NCBI GenBank assembly: GCA_009783305.1
Contig: WRHJ01000005.1
Location: 1 to 60,987 of the forward strand
Reading direction: 5' to 3'
Source: Candidatus Saccharimonadota bacterium
GTDB lineage: Bacteria > Patescibacteriota > Saccharimonadia > Saccharimonadales > Saccharimonadaceae
Length of the DNA stretch: 60,987 nucleotides
In this document: positions 42,786 through 51,329 of the stretch, piece by piece
Layout: every line of letters starts with the position of its first letter
Numbering within the stretch: the first letter of the stretch is position 1
Made by a program: the position numbers and the translations under genes
Notes under the pieces: generated by a model
Databases searched by the model: none
What the model was told of the DNA's origin: nothing
What the model saw: only the letters and a program-made list of their open reading frames with translations

Positions 42786-43474
42786 AACAAACTCATCTGC
42801 CGGCTCGGCAGCAAATCAACATAAAAACTTGTCCCATCTCGATGCCGCACCAAACCAAACCGTCCTCGCATATGACCAATAAACTTCGCTGCTATATACA
42901 GTCCTAACCCCGAACTTCCTGGCCGCATTGCAATCTCCGTCGGCTTTTTCACGAAACCATCTTTGATTTCTCGCCACGTTTTTGCCGGTATTGCCGGACC
43001 AAAATCCCTCACCCCCACTCGCACCCCGCCCCCCCGCACATCGCGTACAAACACCTCGCTCGGTAATTCTTCGCCCCCATAATTCATCGCATTTAGACAA
43101 AAGTTGTATATCACCGAATACAACAGATCTCGATTCCCAACCACCAATCTTTCTCTGTTCCGATAATCCACCCGTACACTCCGCCGATTAAACCTAAATA
43201 AACTATCCAACTCTACTATCACCTCATCACAAACCCGACGCGGATTCACCGGTTCCATTTCGAACAACGCATCCGCTAGTCGCGCTACCTTTACTAAATC
43301 ATTAACCTGCCGCAGTGCTCGTTCGCTCGTCGCCACCATCCGTTCTGACACTTTCGATATATCCCGCTCAAATTCTAACGATAACGCAAACTGCCTCAGT
43401 AAACAAAGCGGCGCCTTAAGTTCATGCGCCACTGTAATAACGCCTGAATCCACCCCCAGCACCTCACTCTCCAT
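42782..43474 (-). CDS. Soluble histidine kinase without sensor domain
   Basis: A 230-residue kinase that starts almost at the phosphoacceptor: HELKAPLCLL with H17. The HATPase part has NFCLNAMNYGG, RDFGPAIP and GSSGLGLYIAAKFIGHM. No membrane segment or PAS/GAF domain is present. TACAAT ends six bases before the ATG. It opens the operon kinase-regulator-recO. Confidence 0.9.
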   Translation of the reverse strand: MESEVLGVDSGVITVAHELKAPLCLLRQFALSLEFERDISKVSERMVATSERALRQVNDLVKVARLADALFEMEPVNPRRVCDEVIVELDSLFRFNRRSVRVDYRNRERLVVGNRDLLYSVIYNFCLNAMNYGGEELPSEVFVRDVRGGGVRVGVRDFGPAIPAKTWREIKDGFVKKPTEIAMRPGSSGLGLYIAAKFIGHMRGRFGLVRHRDGTSFYVDLLPSRQMSLL

Positions 43475-43497
43475 GCCCCCATTGTAACAAATAAACT

Positions 43498-44247
43498 TTA
43501 ATTCAGAGTAATCGTTTGAATCAATTTATCAAAATCGTTTCGAAAAATCATCGCATCCGTCCGTAAAATTGCCGTCTTATCATTAATCTTAAACATAATC
43601 ATAATACCCGTTATATCTTGATTAAACTCACCTTCAAACCTATCTCCAGTAATAGTTGCGTTCTGGAATACACTTTGCTTCAACTGACCGGTAGTCGCCA
43701 TCGCATCATACATCATCCTTACCGTATCGATCGGCTGATTGATAATTGAAACTCTCAGGGCATTAATCGTGCTTTGTCCCACCTCACTCACCTCGCCCGG
43801 ATGCAAGTATGCCTCAAAATCACCACCAATAGATGCATCTCTTGCTATGTACACACTCCAAGTCCTCGGGAACATAAAACTCAATGATCCATAATCAGCC
43901 GGCCCGGTAAACCTGCGATTTGGTTCTTTCTCGCGCTCCGCAAAAATCTCCTCTGCTATTTGCCGTTCATCCGCCCTCGCGATCGCCACCGCCTCAGCTA
44001 TCTGACCTTCCACGTTTGTCCGCGATTCATCCCATTGCAAATAAAAATATACTGCAAAACCAGCCGCCGCCACCGCAATCAAGCTGACTAATATCAAAAT
44101 AATAATCTCAATTATTGAGCCCTTGCCCCTTTTTGGTTCCGGTATCGCCATCGCGTCCACTGGCATCATCGGCTGCGGCATTGTCGCCGCCCCAGCTGCT
44201 GGCGCTATCGGCGTTCCCGCTCCCCCTGCATTAGCATTTCCATCCAT
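43498..44247 (-). CDS. Membrane-anchored protein with exported domain
   Basis: A 249-residue protein: Ala/Pro/Met-rich cytoplasmic N-terminus (about 1-38), one helix (about 45-67), a short coiled coil and an outer domain of about 160 residues with a SLSFMFPRTWSVYIARD stretch reminiscent of PsbP/lipoprotein folds. I cannot name it. It resembles the 351-1070 protein in layout. The promoter TTGACG-16-TATAAT ends six bases before the ATG, implying a leaderless mRNA. Confidence 0.75.
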   Translation of the reverse strand: MDGNANAGGAGTPIAPAAGAATMPQPMMPVDAMAIPEPKRGKGSIIEIIILILVSLIAVAAAGFAVYFYLQWDESRTNVEGQIAEAVAIARADERQIAEEIFAEREKEPNRRFTGPADYGSLSFMFPRTWSVYIARDASIGGDFEAYLHPGEVSEVGQSTINALRVSIINQPIDTVRMMYDAMATTGQLKQSVFQNATITGDRFEGEFNQDITGIMIMFKINDKTAILRTDAMIFRNDFDKLIQTITLN

Positions 44248-44277
44248 ACTATCATTATACTTATGTTAATATCCGCG

Positions 44278-44475
44278 TCAACGTGCAAAATCTTCTTCAA
44301 TGATCTTGATCTCATTTTTCAAATTATTCAAATCTGCCTCAATTTCCTTTGCCAATTCCACCGCACTCTTATATTTTTCTGTCGCTTCGCTTAAATCAAA
44401 ATCCTCTCCATAAAACCACTCCACCTGCATCTTCAATTTATCTATTTTCTTACTAATTGGCTCTTTTTGTGACAT
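44278..44475 (-). CDS. xseB: Exonuclease VII small subunit
   Basis: A 65-residue, highly charged helical protein. DLSEATEKYKSAVELAKEIEADL fits the XseB pattern (LExAxxxYexGvxLxkxc). It overlaps xseA by 23 bases, the usual partner order. Confidence 0.85.
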   Translation of the reverse strand: MSQKEPISKKIDKLKMQVEWFYGEDFDLSEATEKYKSAVELAKEIEADLNNLKNEIKIIEEDFAR

Positions 44476-45547
44476 TTTTTACCTCCGCTTTAATTTCTTT
44501 ATCAAGTGTTGTAATATTTACAACATTTCCTATATCCACTTCACCCTTTATTAATGCATAACCTCGCTCCAATACCTTCTCCGGATTAAGCTCCTCCAAA
44601 ATCGCCAGTTGTCCCTTCACTTTCTCCTCAAACGTTGTAATTTTTACAACAATATTCACCCCCATCTTCCCTATAATCCCCCCTATTTCTCTCTCCGTGC
44701 TTTCTACGCGTTCCTTGAGTACATTTTTTACTCTTTCCACGTAATCCCAACCTCTAGCAATTTCTGCCTTCCTATCCCCTGTCAACATCTGTGCCGCATT
44801 AGTCGGCGTGCTAGCTACTACATCTGCCGCCAAATCTACCAAACTCTCATCCACCTCATGTCCAATCCCCGTTATCACCAGTATCCGGCTCGCCGCTACT
44901 TCCCGCACCAACGCCTCATCATTAAAAATCGCCAAATCATCCGTACTACCGCCTCCTCGCACAATCGCCACCACCTCAACTTCTGTCCGCTCATTAAAAT
45001 ATTTCAACGCCTTTATAATCTGATCTGCCGCACCCATCCCCTGCACTTGCACATGCGCCGTCAGTACCGATAATCCACCCCATCGCTCATTTAAAATCTT
45101 GCAAAAATCCACATAACCCGCCGCCTGCGTACTCGAAATCACCCCTATTTTCGTCAATCCATCCGGCAAAGGCCGCTTGCGCTGCTCATCAAACAATCCT
45201 TCGCCCGCTAATTTCTTCTTCAACAGTTCAAAATTCTTTTTCAGAGCCCCCTCTCCCACCGGCATTATTTCTAAAATCGTCAAACTAAACTTACCCCACG
45301 TCGTCAATTTCGGTGTTGCCTTCACTACCACCTTCATGCCATCCTCAATCGCAAACCGCAGCGCATACACCATCATAAAACATCCCACACTACACTCCTC
45401 ATCCTTCAAATCAAAAAACACAAACTTCCCTTGGTTTACCTTGAAACTCGCCACTTCCCCCTCAACTACTACCGTCGAAAACGCATGCTCTAACGTCTGG
45501 TTGCAAACCGCATTAAACTCCGAAACACTGTACTTTACCTCTTGCAT
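44453..45547 (-). CDS. xseA: Exonuclease VII large subunit
   Basis: The 364-residue subunit has an N-terminal OB fold (SVSEFNAVCNQTLEHAF, VVEGEVASFKVNQGKFVFFDLKDE) and the catalytic domain with IGVISSTQAAGYVDF, VRGGGSTDDLAIFNDE and ITGIGHEVDESLVDLAAD. It degrades single-stranded DNA. It is somewhat shorter than usual (about 400-450). TATAAT ends nine bases before the ATG, within a 17-base gap shared with the next gene. Confidence 0.95.
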   Translation of the reverse strand: MQEVKYSVSEFNAVCNQTLEHAFSTVVVEGEVASFKVNQGKFVFFDLKDEECSVGCFMMVYALRFAIEDGMKVVVKATPKLTTWGKFSLTILEIMPVGEGALKKNFELLKKKLAGEGLFDEQRKRPLPDGLTKIGVISSTQAAGYVDFCKILNERWGGLSVLTAHVQVQGMGAADQIIKALKYFNERTEVEVVAIVRGGGSTDDLAIFNDEALVREVAASRILVITGIGHEVDESLVDLAADVVASTPTNAAQMLTGDRKAEIARGWDYVERVKNVLKERVESTEREIGGIIGKMGVNIVVKITTFEEKVKGQLAILEELNPEKVLERGYALIKGEVDIGNVVNITTLDKEIKAEVKNVTKRAN

Positions 45548-45564
45548 AATGTTAAAATTATACC
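45548..45564. promoter_or_regulatory. 17-base divergent promoter, xseA and methyltransferase
   Basis: The whole gap between two start codons holds two overlapping -10 elements: TAAAAT (45553-45558) on the + strand, six bases before one ATG, and TATAAT (45557-45562) on the - strand, nine bases before the other. The -35 regions must lie inside the opposite coding sequences. Both mRNAs should be leaderless. Confidence 0.75.
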
Positions 45565-46764
45565 ATGTTCATAACCGTCTTAGGCCGACAGCCCAAAATT
45601 TCACTCGCCGAACTTGAATCTGTTTATGGTGCCTCAAACATCACTCCGCTTTCCGATCAACTCGCCCTGATTAATACTAAAACCCTGGAACTCAATCATC
45701 TTGGTGGCACCATCAAGGCCGGTCAAATCATCATCGAATCACTGCTCGACCATCTTTCCAATCTCCCTCCCGGCAAAATCACCCTCGGCTTCTCAGATTA
45801 TTCTCCCAAGGCCACCGCCAAATCTGCTCAAATGCAAGCCCTCAAACTCAAATCTGTCCTCAAGCGCCACGGCCGCTCTGTCCGCATCGTACCCAACAAT
45901 TCCTCCGCTGCACTTTCCTCCGCCGCCTCCCATCATAATCAACTCGGCGAAAAAACCAATCATATCGAAATCATTTCTTACCAAAAATATACCGCCCTCA
46001 GTATCGGTACCCAAAATATCACCGCCTACGCCAAACGTGACCAAGCTCGCCCCGCCCGCGACGCCTTCGTCGGTATGCTCCCGCCCAAACTCGCCCAAAT
46101 TCTCATCAATCTCGCCACTGGTCCCGAAACCTCCGGCCACCTGCTCGACCCCTTCTGTGGCACCGGTACCATCCTCCAAGAAGCCCTCCTGATGGGATTT
46201 TCTGTTTACGGCACCGACCTATCCGAAAAAATGATCAGTTACTCAAAAAAGAATCTAGACTGGCTGGCTTTTAAGCTCGCACGAACAACTCTTTCTCGGA
46301 ATTTCTGCCGTCACGACGGCAGTGAAGCGACGCACCCCGCAACGGCGGGCGTGCGGAGTGTGTCCGAGAAAGAGTTGTCTTGCGAGCTTGAAGCCGGCGA
46401 TGCTACTAATTTTAAGTGGAAGCAGCCCATCGACTTCATTGTCTCCGAGACATACCTGGGCCAACCCTTTTCCGCCCCTCCCTCTGACATTAAACTCAAA
46501 GAGGTCCAATTCACCACCAAAAGTATCATCCTCGCCTTTCTAAAAAACATCCATCCCCAACTCAAACCCGGCACACCCCTCGCTCTAGCCATCCCCGCTT
46601 GGCGTCGTCCTGATCAAACCTTCTCCCACCTTAATATTGTTGACGAAATCAAGAAACTCGGCTATAATGTACACCAGTTTAAGCATGCAACGTCCGCCCA
46701 ACTCCTATATTACAGGGAGAGTCAGGTCGTTGCGCGCCAAATAATAGTATTAAGAAAGATATAA
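45565..46764 (+). CDS. TRM11/THUMP-type RNA methyltransferase
   Basis: The 399-residue protein has an N-terminal THUMP-like half and a SAM domain with LLDPFCGTGTILQEALLMG (motif I) and YGTDLSEKMI. Motif IV reads SETYLGQPF instead of the usual N/D-PP-Y; ETYLG-type motifs are a variant of this family. It probably N2-methylates a guanine in tRNA. Residues about 234-276 come from a palindromic element read in frame between motifs I and IV. Confidence 0.85.
   Translation: MFITVLGRQPKISLAELESVYGASNITPLSDQLALINTKTLELNHLGGTIKAGQIIIESLLDHLSNLPPGKITLGFSDYSPKATAKSAQMQALKLKSVLKRHGRSVRIVPNNSSAALSSAASHHNQLGEKTNHIEIISYQKYTALSIGTQNITAYAKRDQARPARDAFVGMLPPKLAQILINLATGPETSGHLLDPFCGTGTILQEALLMGFSVYGTDLSEKMISYSKKNLDWLAFKLARTTLSRNFCRHDGSEATHPATAGVRSVSEKELSCELEAGDATNFKWKQPIDFIVSETYLGQPFSAPPSDIKLKEVQFTTKSIILAFLKNIHPQLKPGTPLALAIPAWRRPDQTFSHLNIVDEIKKLGYNVHQFKHATSAQLLYYRESQVVARQIIVLRKI
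46264..46398. repeat. Palindromic element, family B-like, in the methyltransferase gene
   Basis: Arms 46273-46300 and 46363-46389 pair with one indel and extend more loosely to 46264 and 46398. The 62-base core contains GCCGTC/GACGGC and the stem GCACCCCGCAACGGCGGGCGTGC, which parallels the family B stem in sequence and position. It adds about 35-40 residues without a stop. Confidence 0.82.
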
Positions 46765-46765
46765 T

Positions 46766-47068
46766 ATGTCACATGTCAAAGCCGGCGGCACCGCCAAAAA
46801 TATTCATAACAATGCAGGCCAGCGCCTTGGCGTTAAACGCTTTGGCGGTCAAACCGTCAAGACTGGCGAAGTCATCGTCCGCCAAACCGGCAACACCAAA
46901 ATCGCCGGTCCCGGCACTTTCCAATCCCGCAATTACACTATCCACGCTGCCATCGATGGCACCGTACACTTCGTGAAAACCAAAAAGACCCATTTCTCTG
47001 GTCGCTCTCTTCCCCGCACCCGCGTCGAAGTCCACGCCGTCAAAAAAGCTAAGGCTTCTAAAGCCTAA
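46766..47068 (+). CDS. rpmA: Ribosomal protein L27
   Basis: A 100-residue L27: MSHVKAGGTAKN at the N-terminus, then RLGVKRFGGQTVKTGEVIVRQTG and GRSLPRTRVEV. L27 sits at the peptidyl transferase centre. It starts two bases after the methyltransferase stop, without a clear ribosome site. Its usual partner rplU is not in this window. Its last codons lie in an inverted repeat shared with ctpA. Confidence 0.94.
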   Translation: MSHVKAGGTAKNIHNNAGQRLGVKRFGGQTVKTGEVIVRQTGNTKIAGPGTFQSRNYTIHAAIDGTVHFVKTKKTHFSGRSLPRTRVEVHAVKKAKASKA

Positions 47069-47114
47069 ACATTTTTTCCGAAGAACCTGTGGAAGAGGGG
47101 TTTAGGCTTTAGAA
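47056..47114. repeat. Inverted repeat spanning two converging stop codons
   Basis: TTCTAAAGCCTAAAC (47056-47070) and its exact inverse (47100-47114) flank 29 bases that include GTGGAAGAGGGG, a word also found at the edge of the family B core at 37206. The left arm holds the rpmA stop and the right arm the ctpA stop. It may be a reduced element and can act as a bidirectional terminator. Confidence 0.75.
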
Positions 47115-48296
47115 ACTCAAAGCTTTATCGAGCTGCGGATCTCTCTCGTGATTGATGTCGTCAAAACTCCGCTCCACTTCAACATCCGGAGTGATTCCCT
47201 CGCCCTCAATATTCTTCCCCTTGGGCGTAAACCAACGCGCAATCGTCACCCTTAATAGCTCTCCGCCATCCAACTGCACCAAAGATTGCACGCTTCCCTT
47301 CCCAAAACTCGTCTCGCCAATTATTGTCGCCTTACCATAATCCTTCAACGCCCCCGCCACAATCTCGCTCGCACTCGCCGTTGAACCATTAATCAATACC
47401 ACTGTTTTCATATCCGACAAAATCGCGCCACCTCGCGAAGTATAAGTCCGTTCATTATAAACGCCATCTCGCGATTTTTGCTCTACTGCCAGTTCACCGT
47501 CCAGCCACAAACTCAACACGTCCCGCGCCGCCGACACAAACCCACCGCCATTTCCCCGCAAATCCAAGATTACCTTACTCACACCCTTATCCAACGCCTC
47601 TTGCGCCAACCGTTTCGTCAAATTCCCCGTATCACTATCAAACCGCGTCACCGTCAAAATCGCTGTCTTGCCACGATACTCTATATAAGCACTGACATTA
47701 TTAATTACCTCTCGCACCAACGTAAACTCTACTTCCTTACTGCTCCTCACCATCGTTAATGTCACGCTCGTTCCCGCCGTACCCCGCACCAAACTCGCCA
47801 CTTCTTCCGCACTCAACCCACTTACATTTTCTCCATCTACCCTATAGAAAATATCACCCGCCAAAATGCCCGCCCTGCGCGCCGGATTATCCGGCGTTGT
47901 ACGCAATACCTTAATATATCCATCGCGCTCGCCAATCTCTACGCCCACGCCCGCCCCCACATTACCATTTAAATCCTCATTAAACTTTTTCGCCTCTGAT
48001 CGCGTCATAAAATAGGTAAAACGATCACCCGCTGCGTTCACCAAGCCGCGTTTCGCCTCTTCAATTACTTTCGTCCGATCAATATCGCCATCAAAATTTA
48101 CTACCAACGCCCCATACACTTCATTCAACTCCTCAAAACTCATCGTCTGCGAACTCTTCACGCCAAAATATGGCCCAAACTGTGCCACTAACGTGTTCCA
48201 ATTCAACCCCACCGCCAGACCAATTACCAACGTCACAAACCCCCCAATTATTGCCGAACCAAGATTAACCCTACGCTCTTTAAACTCTTTCTTCAT
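47109..48296 (-). CDS. ctpA: S41 C-terminal processing peptidase
   Basis: The 395-residue protease has an N-terminal membrane helix (about 13-33), a PDZ domain (GVGVEIGERDG through AGDIFYRVDG) and the S41 domain with S308 (in GSTASASE), K333 and Q337 (FGKGSVQ) as the catalytic set. It should act outside the membrane on envelope proteins or wall enzymes. TACAAT ends six bases before the ATG. Confidence 0.95.
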   Translation of the reverse strand: MKKEFKERRVNLGSAIIGGFVTLVIGLAVGLNWNTLVAQFGPYFGVKSSQTMSFEELNEVYGALVVNFDGDIDRTKVIEEAKRGLVNAAGDRFTYFMTRSEAKKFNEDLNGNVGAGVGVEIGERDGYIKVLRTTPDNPARRAGILAGDIFYRVDGENVSGLSAEEVASLVRGTAGTSVTLTMVRSSKEVEFTLVREVINNVSAYIEYRGKTAILTVTRFDSDTGNLTKRLAQEALDKGVSKVILDLRGNGGGFVSAARDVLSLWLDGELAVEQKSRDGVYNERTYTSRGGAILSDMKTVVLINGSTASASEIVAGALKDYGKATIIGETSFGKGSVQSLVQLDGGELLRVTIARWFTPKGKNIEGEGITPDVEVERSFDDINHERDPQLDKALSF

Positions 48297-48319
48297 CCCC
48301 CTATTGTATCACGCTGCCG

Positions 48320-49480
48320 CTACCGCCACTCGCCAAAGTAAATAAAATACTCATACATCCCCTTATCAACCCACTTCTCGTTATAATCCCCCACTATTCC
48401 AGAACCATTATACTCAGAAACAAATATTCTATTCCCAGAGACTGCCTCCACCCAAACCACGTGCCCAAAGTCGCCTCTATTATGCATGCCAACCGAACCC
48501 ACCTTTGGCGTCGTACCTATCGGTATGCCCCTGGCAAACGCATAATTATCCCAATTATTCGCGTTTCCTGGGATATTCAGGCTTATTCTATAAGAATCCC
48601 ACACCCGCCACGCCGCATAGCTCACGCACTGGCAACTATTCCCGAAACTATTATTATACCTGTTATTATCTTTCGGACACGAAACCGAAGGCCCAAAAGC
48701 ACTCTTCAGATATCCCGGATACCCACCTTTCGTACCATCCCCCATCGATGAACCCGAACATCCATAAATCTTACATAACTCTATCTCCACCTCTCGCTGT
48801 CTCGCCTCCAAGCGCATCCTCTCCGCCTGCGCTTCCTTCGTCATCCTCTGATATTCACTCTCCTTACCTCGCGTCTCGTTCAATAATCGCTGCTGTTCTT
48901 CCCGCTTCCTCTCCAGTGCCTCTTTTTGCGTCGCCAAATTCAACAATATTACCTTCACCGCATCCCGCTGCACTTCAAGTTCAGCCTTCAGCGCCTTATT
49001 CTCCGTCACAATCCCCGATATCGTGTTCGCCAAATTTGACATCCGCGCTTCCTCATCAATAAAACTTGCCAAATTTTCCGCCGAAGCCAGTCTCTCTAAC
49101 GTCGAAATTTCATCATTATAATAAAATTGCGCCACAATATACCCAATCATGTCCAAATTATCCGCGATTCGCTTCTCCATCGCTTCAATCTCTATCACTA
49201 ATCGATCATGCTCCGCCTGAGAAAGCTCAATCTCCGCCAACAACTGATTCTCTTGGTTCTTTAGCACCCGAATCTGCACCGCCAGCGTATTCGCTTGCGC
49301 TGCCAAATTCTTTGCTTCCTTCTCATACTGGCTAATTTTCCCCTTAATCTCACCAATTTGATTCTTGATATCCGTCAAGTCTTGCTGCGTCACCGCTTTC
49401 GCCGTTGGCATCGGCAACAATCCGGCCAAAAGCACTGCCGCCGCTACTAGCATCAAAACAACTATTCGTCGCAGTTTCAT
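48320..49480 (-). CDS. Secreted coiled-coil CHAP peptidoglycan hydrolase
   Basis: A 386-residue protein: signal peptide (about 1-29, ending near AKA), a long coiled coil (about 32-235) and a C-terminal CHAP domain with catalytic Cys in NSCQCVSYAAW and His in GHVVWVEAV. This layout matches hydrolases controlled by FtsEX (PcsB, CwlO type), and ftsX and ftsE lie directly upstream on the same strand. It is the likely FtsEX-driven wall hydrolase. Confidence 0.92.
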   Translation of the reverse strand: MKLRRIVVLMLVAAAVLLAGLLPMPTAKAVTQQDLTDIKNQIGEIKGKISQYEKEAKNLAAQANTLAVQIRVLKNQENQLLAEIELSQAEHDRLVIEIEAMEKRIADNLDMIGYIVAQFYYNDEISTLERLASAENLASFIDEEARMSNLANTISGIVTENKALKAELEVQRDAVKVILLNLATQKEALERKREEQQRLLNETRGKESEYQRMTKEAQAERMRLEARQREVEIELCKIYGCSGSSMGDGTKGGYPGYLKSAFGPSVSCPKDNNRYNNSFGNSCQCVSYAAWRVWDSYRISLNIPGNANNWDNYAFARGIPIGTTPKVGSVGMHNRGDFGHVVWVEAVSGNRIFVSEYNGSGIVGDYNEKWVDKGMYEYFIYFGEWR

Positions 49481-49536
49481 ACTTTCACACTACCATAAGC
49501 AATCAAAAAAATCAAGGCATAAGCGCCATCAAAACC

Positions 49537-50535
49537 CTACTTCAGTTTCAAATATTTCCGCGTCGCCAACAGCGCCGATATTACGCCAATCAATACCCCC
49601 GCCAATACCAATCCTGCCGCCACTAAGAACCAGAAGTCCCACACCAAATCTGCCGTTGGCTTAATTACCCCGCCAAATCCATTTTCAATTAACCTAACAC
49701 CCGTAAACGCCAACCCCACCGTAATTCCCCCAGCCAGCAACCCGTACATCATCGCCTCCACCAAAAACGGCCCGCGCACAAAACTCTTACTCGCACCAAT
49801 CAACTTCATCATATATATTTCTTCTTTGCGGTTGAAAATCGCCATCCGAATCGTATTAAACACCACCAAAATTGCAATCACACACAACACCCCCACTGCC
49901 ACCAATCCGCCAATCTCCACCCCCCTCATAATTCCCGCAATATTGTCGATTGTTTCGCGATGCGAACTAGAAAAGCTCGGCGGCTTCGCATCCAGCATCC
50001 CCTCTATCGATTCGTCATTATATACGAAATACTCCAACTCCCCCGGATCATTTAAATCCGCAATCTTCACATTTAGCGTCCAAGGCAATTTAATCGGCGC
50101 CTCCTCCAGCGCCTCGATCTCATCATCCGTCAAATCACTCTCTGCAATAATCTTCTCGATTGCCCTTCTATGCGCCTCCTCCGGCGTCACATACCGTACC
50201 TCTAGCACGCTCGGTAACTGAATCATCCTCCCCATAATCTCATCAATCTTCGATTGCTCCGCATCCTGCTTAACGTAAACCGACATATCCACTTGCTCTC
50301 GCACCATATCGATCGCCGTCCCCATCGCGCTAGTTACTACCAGCGTCGCCGCCATCACCAACAAAGTTATCGTCATAATCGCCACTGCCGCCACCGATAA
50401 CCACGCGTTCCGCGCAAAACTTTGCGCCCCATATTTCATCACTCGCCGCGCACTGCGCCCGCGATATTTCTTCCCGCGCATCATCTGCTTCAGGTTGTCC
50501 TTGCTCCGTTTTTGCGCTCCGCTTTTCATTTTCAT
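49537..50535 (-). CDS. ftsX: Cell division protein FtsX
   Basis: A 332-residue FtsX: basic N-terminus, first helix (about 44-68), an extracytoplasmic domain of about 120 residues (VYVKQDAEQSKIDEI, EVRYVTPEEA), then three helices with FNRKEEIYMMKLIGASKSFVRGPFLVEA. It starts 23 bases after ftsE in reading order. It couples ATP hydrolysis by FtsE to the wall hydrolase. Confidence 0.95.
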   Translation of the reverse strand: MKMKSGAQKRSKDNLKQMMRGKKYRGRSARRVMKYGAQSFARNAWLSVAAVAIMTITLLVMAATLVVTSAMGTAIDMVREQVDMSVYVKQDAEQSKIDEIMGRMIQLPSVLEVRYVTPEEAHRRAIEKIIAESDLTDDEIEALEEAPIKLPWTLNVKIADLNDPGELEYFVYNDESIEGMLDAKPPSFSSSHRETIDNIAGIMRGVEIGGLVAVGVLCVIAILVVFNTIRMAIFNRKEEIYMMKLIGASKSFVRGPFLVEAMMYGLLAGGITVGLAFTGVRLIENGFGGVIKPTADLVWDFWFLVAAGLVLAGVLIGVISALLATRKYLKLK

Positions 50536-50558
50536 CTTGACAAATCTTCCCGCTTATG

Positions 50559-51308
50559 CTATATTCTCTTTACAGCCTTATTCTTAGGCCTGGCTTTTGA
50601 CGCCGCTTTTATCTTCGGATTACTCCCCAAGTCATACTTCCCTCTTTCTTTATCCTCTACTATCATCCCATCCTTCAAAGTCACCACTCGCTTCCGCATT
50701 GTGTTTACAATCTTCTCATCATGCGTCGTCACCAAAATCGTCGTACCAAAATCATTAATCTGCTCCAACAGCCGCACAATTCCCCAACTGTTCTCCGGGT
50801 CGAGATTCCCTGTCGGCTCATCTGCAATCAAAATCTTCGGCTGTCGCGCCATACTGCGCGCAATCGCCGTCCGTTGAATTTCGCCTCCAGAAAGTTGGCC
50901 CGGATATTTATGCCCCTTATCCTGCAGCCCTACCAATTCTAAAACTTTCGGCACCGTTCGCTTGATCTCCCGCCCGCTCACTCCCGCAATCTCCAATGCA
51001 AAAGCCACGTTCTCGTACACCGTCCGATGCGGCAGCAATTTAAAATCCTGATACACTACCCCTAACCTCTGCCTCAATTGCGGAATATGCCTCTTCCGCA
51101 AATCATCATAATCAATCCCCCCCACCACAATCTTCCCTTGTGTCGGCTTCTCTTCGCGCGTCAGCATCTTTATCAGCGTCGACTTCCCCGCTCCCGATTT
51201 CCCCACCAAAAACATAAACTCTCTTGCCTCTATATTCAACGATATGTTGGACAGTACCGGCGCCTTATCGCCCGGATAAATCTTCGTCACTCGATCCAGC
51301 AAAATCAT
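50559..51308 (-). CDS. ftsE: Cell division ATPase FtsE
   Basis: A 249-residue ATPase: Walker A GKSGAGKSTLIKML, Q-loop in YQDFKLLP, signature LSGGEIQRTAIARSM, Walker B ILIADEPTGNLDPE and VTTHDEKIV. The C-terminus has a basic extension not usual in FtsE. TATAAT ends six bases before the ATG. Confidence 0.95.
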   Translation of the reverse strand: MILLDRVTKIYPGDKAPVLSNISLNIEAREFMFLVGKSGAGKSTLIKMLTREEKPTQGKIVVGGIDYDDLRKRHIPQLRQRLGVVYQDFKLLPHRTVYENVAFALEIAGVSGREIKRTVPKVLELVGLQDKGHKYPGQLSGGEIQRTAIARSMARQPKILIADEPTGNLDPENSWGIVRLLEQINDFGTTILVTTHDEKIVNTMRKRVVTLKDGMIVEDKERGKYDLGSNPKIKAASKARPKNKAVKRI

Positions 51309-51329
51309 AAGCTCATTATAACATATGCG

